In this document: piece by piece, positions 6,522 through 10,363 of the stretch
Layout of the letters: every line of letters begins with the position of its first letter
Numbering within the stretch: position 1 is the stretch's first letter
Source of the DNA: Planctomycetota bacterium
Lineage (GTDB): Bacteria; Planctomycetota; Planctomycetia; Isosphaerales; Isosphaeraceae
NCBI GenBank assembly: GCA_021777685.1
Contig: JAJYDH010000200.1
Span: 1-10,363, forward strand
Direction of reading: 5' to 3'
DNA length: 10,363 nt
Made by a program: the position numbers and the translations under genes
The notes under the pieces: model-generated
Database searches by the model: none
Told to the model about the DNA's origin: nothing
What the model saw: the letters and a program-made list of their open reading frames with translations, nothing else

Positions 6522-8021
6522 ATGCCAGACCCAGCGGACGGCCCGGCGACGGTTTTCGAGATCGCGGGAGCGTCGTCATCGCGTCCGGGGCCATTGCCGA
6601 CGCCGCCTCGTCGCGACGTGGCGAGGCGCCAGACGGTCGAGTTCCTGGTCATGCTCGGGATCGGCATCCTGCTGCTCCGGACATTCGCGGCCGAGGCTTA
6701 CGTCGTCCCGACCGGGTCGATGGCTCCCACGCTCCTCGGGTTCCACAAGGAGCTGACCTGCCCGAACTGCAAGTTTCCGTTCGTGGTCGGGATGGACGAG
6801 CGGGGTAAGAGCGGCCGGCCGGTCTGCCCCAACTGCGGGCAGGACCGGATGGCCGACGTCGACGCGGTCGAGTGCAACGGCGACCGGCTCCTGGTCCAGA
6901 AATTCCTCTTCGACTTCCGACGCCCCAGGCGCTGGGAGGTGGCCGTCTTCCACAGCCCGAGCGAGCCAGACCAGGCGTACGTCAAGCGGGTCGTCGGCCT
7001 GCCCGGCGAGGCGGTCCAGATCGTCGACGGCGACCTGTTCATCGACGGCCGGATCGCCCGGAAGACGCTGGCCGAGCAGCGGGCGATGCGCATCCTGGTC
7101 TTCGACAACGACTACATCCCGGCCGATTCCGACCGCTTCCCCCGCTGGCGATTCCGGGGCGACAAGTTCAGACGGGCCGTCGAGAGCGGCTGGAAGGCCG
7201 AGGGCACTCGCTTCGTCCACAAACCGACCAGAACCTCGCAAGATCGCGAGGACTGGCTCGAATACCTCCACTGGGACCCCGACCGGGGGCGGCATGGGGC
7301 CGTCCGGGACTTCTGCCCGTACAACGGGGCCGACCCCCGGGGCGACGACGTGGTCCGCGACCTGATGATCGAGGCCGACGTCGCGGTCTCCCCGGGCATG
7401 AAGGCCGTCGGGCTCCGGATCGACCACGGCCTTGACCATTTCGCCATCACCCTTCCGGTCGACGGCCGGGCTCGGCCCGAGGTCACCCGGAACGGGCGGG
7501 TCCTGGACCTGGCCAACGCCCGCGGCGGCCTGCGATCCTCGCCCGAAGGGTCGCCGAGGTTCGCCAGGCTGGAGGCGTCGGCGATCGACCGGCGGATTAC
7601 CGTCGCTCTGGACGGCGTCCCGCTCTTCGACCCGATCGATTACGAGGGGCCGGGCGTGCCGAGCTTCGGGCCGCCGGCCAGCCCGCTGGCCATCGGCGCC
7701 CTGGGCGGGTCGATGGAGGTCCGTGGGGTCCGGATCTACCGCGACCTCTACTACACCGGGAACCTCTCCGCCGGGCCCCGGCGGCCGTTCGGGGTGGACA
7801 GGCCGTATCAGCTCGGCGAGGACGAGTTCTTCGTCCTGGGCGACAACAGCCCGGTCTCGAACGACTCGCGGTTCTGGGAGGGGAGCCCGGTGGTCCGGGG
7901 GGACAGGTTCCTCGGCAAGCCGTTCATGGTCCACCTCCCCGGCCAGGTCTGCGCCCTTCGCGTCTTCGGCCGGCCGCTGGGGTGGATTCCCGACCCCCGC
8001 GAAATCCGTTATATTCGATGA
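6522..8021 (+). CDS. lepB: Type I signal peptidase, long form 1
   Basis: A 499-residue membrane protease that should cut signal peptides from exported preproteins. There is a Pro/Arg-rich cytoplasmic lead (1-38), one membrane helix (about 39-55, FLVMLGIGILLLR), and box B PTGSMAPTL with nucleophile S66. Box C is GDRLLVQKF, box D is YVKRVVGLPGE with general base K155, and box E is GDNS (440-443) plus NDSR (447-450). All catalytic boxes are intact. Odd points: a four-Cys insert after the Ser box (C80xxC83 and C102xxC105, zinc-ribbon-like), and about 200 residues between boxes D and E, partly beta-rich (about 281-407), ending RIYRDLYYT. E. coli LepB has 324 residues and B. subtilis SipS 184. ATG 6522 has GAGGAG (6508-6513) 8 nt upstream; the adjacent GTG 6519 is in frame but too close. 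Its stop lies beside a second, related gene. Confidence 0.93.
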   Translation: MPDPADGPATVFEIAGASSSRPGPLPTPPRRDVARRQTVEFLVMLGIGILLLRTFAAEAYVVPTGSMAPTLLGFHKELTCPNCKFPFVVGMDERGKSGRPVCPNCGQDRMADVDAVECNGDRLLVQKFLFDFRRPRRWEVAVFHSPSEPDQAYVKRVVGLPGEAVQIVDGDLFIDGRIARKTLAEQRAMRILVFDNDYIPADSDRFPRWRFRGDKFRRAVESGWKAEGTRFVHKPTRTSQDREDWLEYLHWDPDRGRHGAVRDFCPYNGADPRGDDVVRDLMIEADVAVSPGMKAVGLRIDHGLDHFAITLPVDGRARPEVTRNGRVLDLANARGGLRSSPEGSPRFARLEASAIDRRITVALDGVPLFDPIDYEGPGVPSFGPPASPLAIGALGGSMEVRGVRIYRDLYYTGNLSAGPRRPFGVDRPYQLGEDEFFVLGDNSPVSNDSRFWEGSPVVRGDRFLGKPFMVHLPGQVCALRVFGRPLGWIPDPREIRYIR

Positions 8022-8068
8022 ACTCGACCGACCGACGGACGGACCACGACTGCCAGGAACCTCGCACG

Positions 8069-9820
8069 ATGAGCCGGACCGCACCCAAGCCCTCGCCGAA
8101 GGCCGTCGTGGAGCCGTCCACGGGCGGCAAGCCCAAGGAGACCTGGCGCGACTTCCTGGAGCAGATCGTCGTCGCGATCATCCTCGCCGTGCTGATCCGG
8201 GGGTTCGACGCCGAGGCGTTCGTGATCCCCACCGGCTCGATGGCCCCCACCCTGATGGGCCGGCATAAGGAGATCAACTGCCCCCAGTGCGGCCTGCTCT
8301 ACTCGATCAACGTCTCCGAGGAGGTCGACGACCACATCGCCTCGCAGCGGGACAGGGACCTCCACGAGGTCGGCATCTGCGTCAACTGCCGCTACCGGAC
8401 GGTGGTCGACGACGCCCCGAGCTTCAAGGGTGATCGCATCCTGGTCATGAAGTTCCCGTATGAACTCCAGTTCCTCCCCGGCTCGGCCGGCCCGAGGCGC
8501 TGGGACGTGGTCGTCTTCCACTATCCCGAGAAGCCCGAGACCAACTACATCAAGCGGATGGTCGGCCTGCCCGGCGAGGACCTTCGGATCAGCCACGGCG
8601 ACATCCAGACCCGTCCCGGTGGCTCCAGCGACCCCTTCAAGATCCGGCGCAAGCCGCTGATCCACCAGAAGGCCATGCAGATCATGGTCTACGACGACCA
8701 CCATCGCCCCAAGGCGATCGCGGACAGGCCCGAATGGCGGCGCTGGAACCCGTCGGGGGCCTGGAAAGAGGGGATCGATGGGAGATTCCGGTCGGAGCCC
8801 GAGACGAACTCCGAGTGGTCCGACCTCCGCTATCGCCACCTGCTCCCCGACCCCGAGCAGTGGGCGGCCCTGGAGAAGAACGCGCCACTCCCCCGGGCCC
8901 CGCGAGCGACCCTGATCACCGACTTCTACTCGTACAACACCAACGCCAACTCGCCCAACGAGCCCTGGTCGAGGAAGTACGAGGGGTGGGTCCAGAGCAA
9001 CTGGGTCGGCGACCTGACGCTCTCCGGCCGGGTCGACCTGGAGGTCGCCCAGCCAGGCGGGATGCTCAAGCTGGAGCTGGTCGAGGCCGGCGTCTCGAAT
9101 CGCTGCGAGATCGACCTCATCAGCGGGATCGCCTCGATCTACCACGGCGACAAGAAGCTGGCCGAGGCCGGCTCCGTCGTCCGGGGGATCGGCGCCCACG
9201 ACTTCGCCTTCGCCAATGTCGACGACCGCCTCACCCTCTGGATCGACGGCGAGACCCTGTTCGACGCAGGCTTACCCTATGACGACGGTCCCGACACCCC
9301 CCACGCCCCGACCGCGAAGGACCTCGACCCGGCCGGGATCTCGATCAAGTCGGCCCGCGCCACGGTGAGCGACCTTGTCCTGAAACGCGATATCTACTAT
9401 ACCCAGGAGCCGAGGGACCCGGATTACCTGATCCCCGGCGTCACCGAGGCGAGCGACCGCGAGGGCGACAACGAATATGCCCGGATCGTGAAGCTGTTCG
9501 ACTTCCTCTCCGACCCGGCGCAGTTCGCGATCCTGAAGGATCTGTCGTCCCGCGAGACCTACTCGATCCGCCCCGACCACTACATGATGATGGGAGACAA
9601 CAGCCCGAGGAGCAGCGACAGCCGGGCCTGGAACTCGCTCGACCGGAACTGGAGGACGGACGACCGGTCGAACTGGGAGGTCCCCCGGGCGATGCTCATC
9701 GGCAAGGCCTTCTTCGTCTACTGGCCCCACGGCAAGCCCTTCGGCCCCGACATCCGGGTCAGCCGCGACTTCCGCATCCCATTCCGGCCCAACTTCGAAC
9801 GGATGAAGTGGATACGCTGA
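8069..9820 (+). CDS. lepB: Type I signal peptidase, long form 2 (tandem paralogue)
   Basis: A 583-residue paralogue of the preceding gene with the same layout. A membrane helix lies at about 31-45 (EQIVVAIILAVLIRG), box B PTGSMAPTL has nucleophile S57, box C is GDRILVMKF, and box D is YIKRMVGLPGE with general base K162. Box E is GDNS (509-512) with SSDSR (515-519). Cysteines C71xxC74 and C104xxC107 form the zinc-ribbon-like insert. About 330 residues separate boxes D and E and include a beta-rich, LamG-like stretch (about 312-441) ending LKRDIYYT. Start: ATG 8069 has AGGA 10 nt upstream and leads into a normal N-terminus. An in-frame ATG at 8018 overlaps the previous stop as ATGA and would add 17 residues by coupled translation, so I rate 8069 only somewhat better. 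Having two active-looking copies suggests divided substrate sets or conditions; that is inference. Confidence 0.92.
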   Translation: MSRTAPKPSPKAVVEPSTGGKPKETWRDFLEQIVVAIILAVLIRGFDAEAFVIPTGSMAPTLMGRHKEINCPQCGLLYSINVSEEVDDHIASQRDRDLHEVGICVNCRYRTVVDDAPSFKGDRILVMKFPYELQFLPGSAGPRRWDVVVFHYPEKPETNYIKRMVGLPGEDLRISHGDIQTRPGGSSDPFKIRRKPLIHQKAMQIMVYDDHHRPKAIADRPEWRRWNPSGAWKEGIDGRFRSEPETNSEWSDLRYRHLLPDPEQWAALEKNAPLPRAPRATLITDFYSYNTNANSPNEPWSRKYEGWVQSNWVGDLTLSGRVDLEVAQPGGMLKLELVEAGVSNRCEIDLISGIASIYHGDKKLAEAGSVVRGIGAHDFAFANVDDRLTLWIDGETLFDAGLPYDDGPDTPHAPTAKDLDPAGISIKSARATVSDLVLKRDIYYTQEPRDPDYLIPGVTEASDREGDNEYARIVKLFDFLSDPAQFAILKDLSSRETYSIRPDHYMMMGDNSPRSSDSRAWNSLDRNWRTDDRSNWEVPRAMLIGKAFFVYWPHGKPFGPDIRVSRDFRIPFRPNFERMKWIR

Positions 9821-9850
9821 AAGACCTCAGCTCGATTCCGCGCCGCATGT

Positions 9851-9935
9851 CCCCTCACCCCGGCCCTCTCCCGCAAGGGGAGAGGGAGTAAATCCGACCC
9901 CCTCTCCCCTTGCGGGAGAGGGCCGGGGTGAGGGG
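9851..9935. repeat. Perfect 36-bp inverted repeat, REP/MITE-like element
   Basis: The left arm 9851-9886 and right arm 9900-9935 are exact reverse complements over 36 bases, around a 13-base spacer; pairing stops at both outer flanks. Each arm also folds alone: CCCTCTCCC, five bases (GCAAG), GGGAGAGGG. This CCCTCACCCC...CCCTCTCCC type of sequence is a well-known dispersed repeat in many GC-rich bacterial genomes. It lies between lepB2 and lptB with no transposase in the window. As RNA it would make a very stable hairpin and could end or protect the lepA-lepB message, though no U-tract follows (only TTCTT). Confidence 0.9.
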
Positions 9936-9979
9936 TTCTTCGCACGACCGAGGCTCGGACGTCGCCGAGCGGTCCGATC

Positions 9980-9986
9980 AAGGAGG
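9980..9986 (+). promoter_or_regulatory. Strong Shine-Dalgarno of lptB
   Basis: AAGGAGG lies 8 nt before ATG 9995, a near-perfect anti-16S match and clearly the strongest in this window. It fixes the lptB start. Confidence 0.8.
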
Positions 9987-9994
9987 ATCGAACC

Positions 9995-10363
9995 ATGCCT
10001 TTGCTGGATGTCCGGAGCCTGGAGAAGTTCTACGGCCGCCGCAAGGTCGTCGACGGCGTCTCGTTCGACGTCAACCAGGGGGAGATCGTCGGCCTCCTCG
10101 GGCCCAACGGGGCGGGCAAGACCACCAGCTTCCGGATGACCATCGGCCTGATCGACTCCGACGGCGGCCAGGTCCTCTTCGACGGCGCCGATGTGACTCG
10201 CCTGCCCATGTACAAGCGGGCGCTGGCCGGCATGGGTTACCTGGCCCAGGAGCAGAGCGTCTTCAAGCAGCTCAGCGTGGAAAACAATCTGATGGCCATC
10301 CTTGAGACCCGGCCGGGGATGGACCGCAAGGCCCGAAAGGCCCGCCAGGACCAGCTCCTCAGC
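9995..10363 (+). CDS. lptB: LPS export ABC transporter ATPase LptB (3' end missing)
   Basis: The first 123 residues of an ABC ATPase; the gene runs off the window. Walker A is GPNGAGKTT (36-44) and the Q-loop glutamine is Q85 in GYLAQE. The wording GEIVGLLGPNGAGKTT, GMGYLAQEQSVFKQLSVENN and LMAILETR is very close to LptB (E. coli: GYLPQEASIFRRLSVYDNLMAVL) rather than to general branched-chain amino acid or drug ATPases. LptB powers LptFG to pull lipopolysaccharide from the inner membrane toward the LptA bridge. The signature and Walker B motifs lie beyond the edge. The start is set by the AAGGAGG 8 nt upstream. A promoter is not obvious in 9936-9979, and the inverted repeat separates it from lepB2, so it may be a new transcription unit or a read-through partner. 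Confidence 0.9.
   Translation, partial: MPLLDVRSLEKFYGRRKVVDGVSFDVNQGEIVGLLGPNGAGKTTSFRMTIGLIDSDGGQVLFDGADVTRLPMYKRALAGMGYLAQEQSVFKQLSVENNLMAILETRPGMDRKARKARQDQLLS

Noticed and set aside
4150..6594. 814-codon open frame on the minus strand opposite lepA and the kinase end
   Set aside because: It mirrors lepA codons; high-GC genes leave long stop-free antisense frames. The product is Asp/Val/Leu/Arg-rich with no domain I recognise.
8009..9199. 396-codon minus-strand frame opposite lepB2, and a similar 502-codon one at 6576-8084 opposite lepB1
   Set aside because: Antisense shadows of well-supported genes, with low-complexity composition.
9718..9996. 92-codon minus-strand frame reading through the inverted repeat (HPGPLPQGERG / LPLRERAGVRG)
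   Set aside because: This peptide pattern is the typical spurious translation of the dispersed CCCTCACCCC repeat and is not a gene.

Overview
This is a high-GC window, with most third codon positions G or C, that reads as chromosomal sequence from a planctomycete. My best guess is the Isosphaeraceae or a close relative. The guess rests on three things: two unusually long tandem type I signal peptidases with large inserts, a DUF1570-type secreted HExxH protein (a family I associate with planctomycetes), and a shortened SecA-like ATPase. The lptB gene at the right edge implies a Gram-negative envelope with an outer membrane. No stretch longer than 300 bases lacks a gene, and I see no tRNA, rRNA, CRISPR array, insertion sequence or phage gene.

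Layout, left to right. (1) 1-1295 (+): the 3' part of a SecA-family ATPase gene that ends right after the helicase core, without the usual C-terminal wing and zinc tail. (2) 1404-2273 (+): a beta-class carbonic anhydrase with an intact active site. (3) 3400-2277 (-): a convergent two-gene unit, a small ParD/CopG-like ribbon-helix-helix protein whose stop overlaps (ATGA) the start of a Tat-signal DUF1570 metallopeptidase-like protein. (4) 3401-3571: a divergent control region with a good sigma70-type promoter (TTGACC, 17 bp, TAAACT) facing (5) a ROK-family sugar kinase at 3572-4558. (6) 4675-9820 (+): a probable operon of lepA (EF4) followed by two lepB-type signal peptidases. The first lepB stop lies next to a possible early start of the second. 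(7) 9851-9935: a perfect 36-bp inverted repeat of REP/MITE-like type. (8) 9995-10363 (+): the 5' part of lptB behind a near-ideal Shine-Dalgarno sequence.

Several genes concern protein export: SecA-like motor, EF4 on the translating ribosome, two signal peptidases, a Tat substrate and LPS export. lepA next to lepB is an old conserved pairing, known from E. coli. The most unusual content is the pair of signal peptidases. Each keeps the Ser/Lys catalytic boxes but carries a four-cysteine zinc-ribbon-like insert just after the catalytic serine box, plus a long insert with a beta-rich, LamG/ConA-like look between the lysine box and the GDNS box. The window is mostly ordinary housekeeping sequence. 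These inserts, the antitoxin-like/metallopeptidase couple and the inverted repeat are the parts worth following up.
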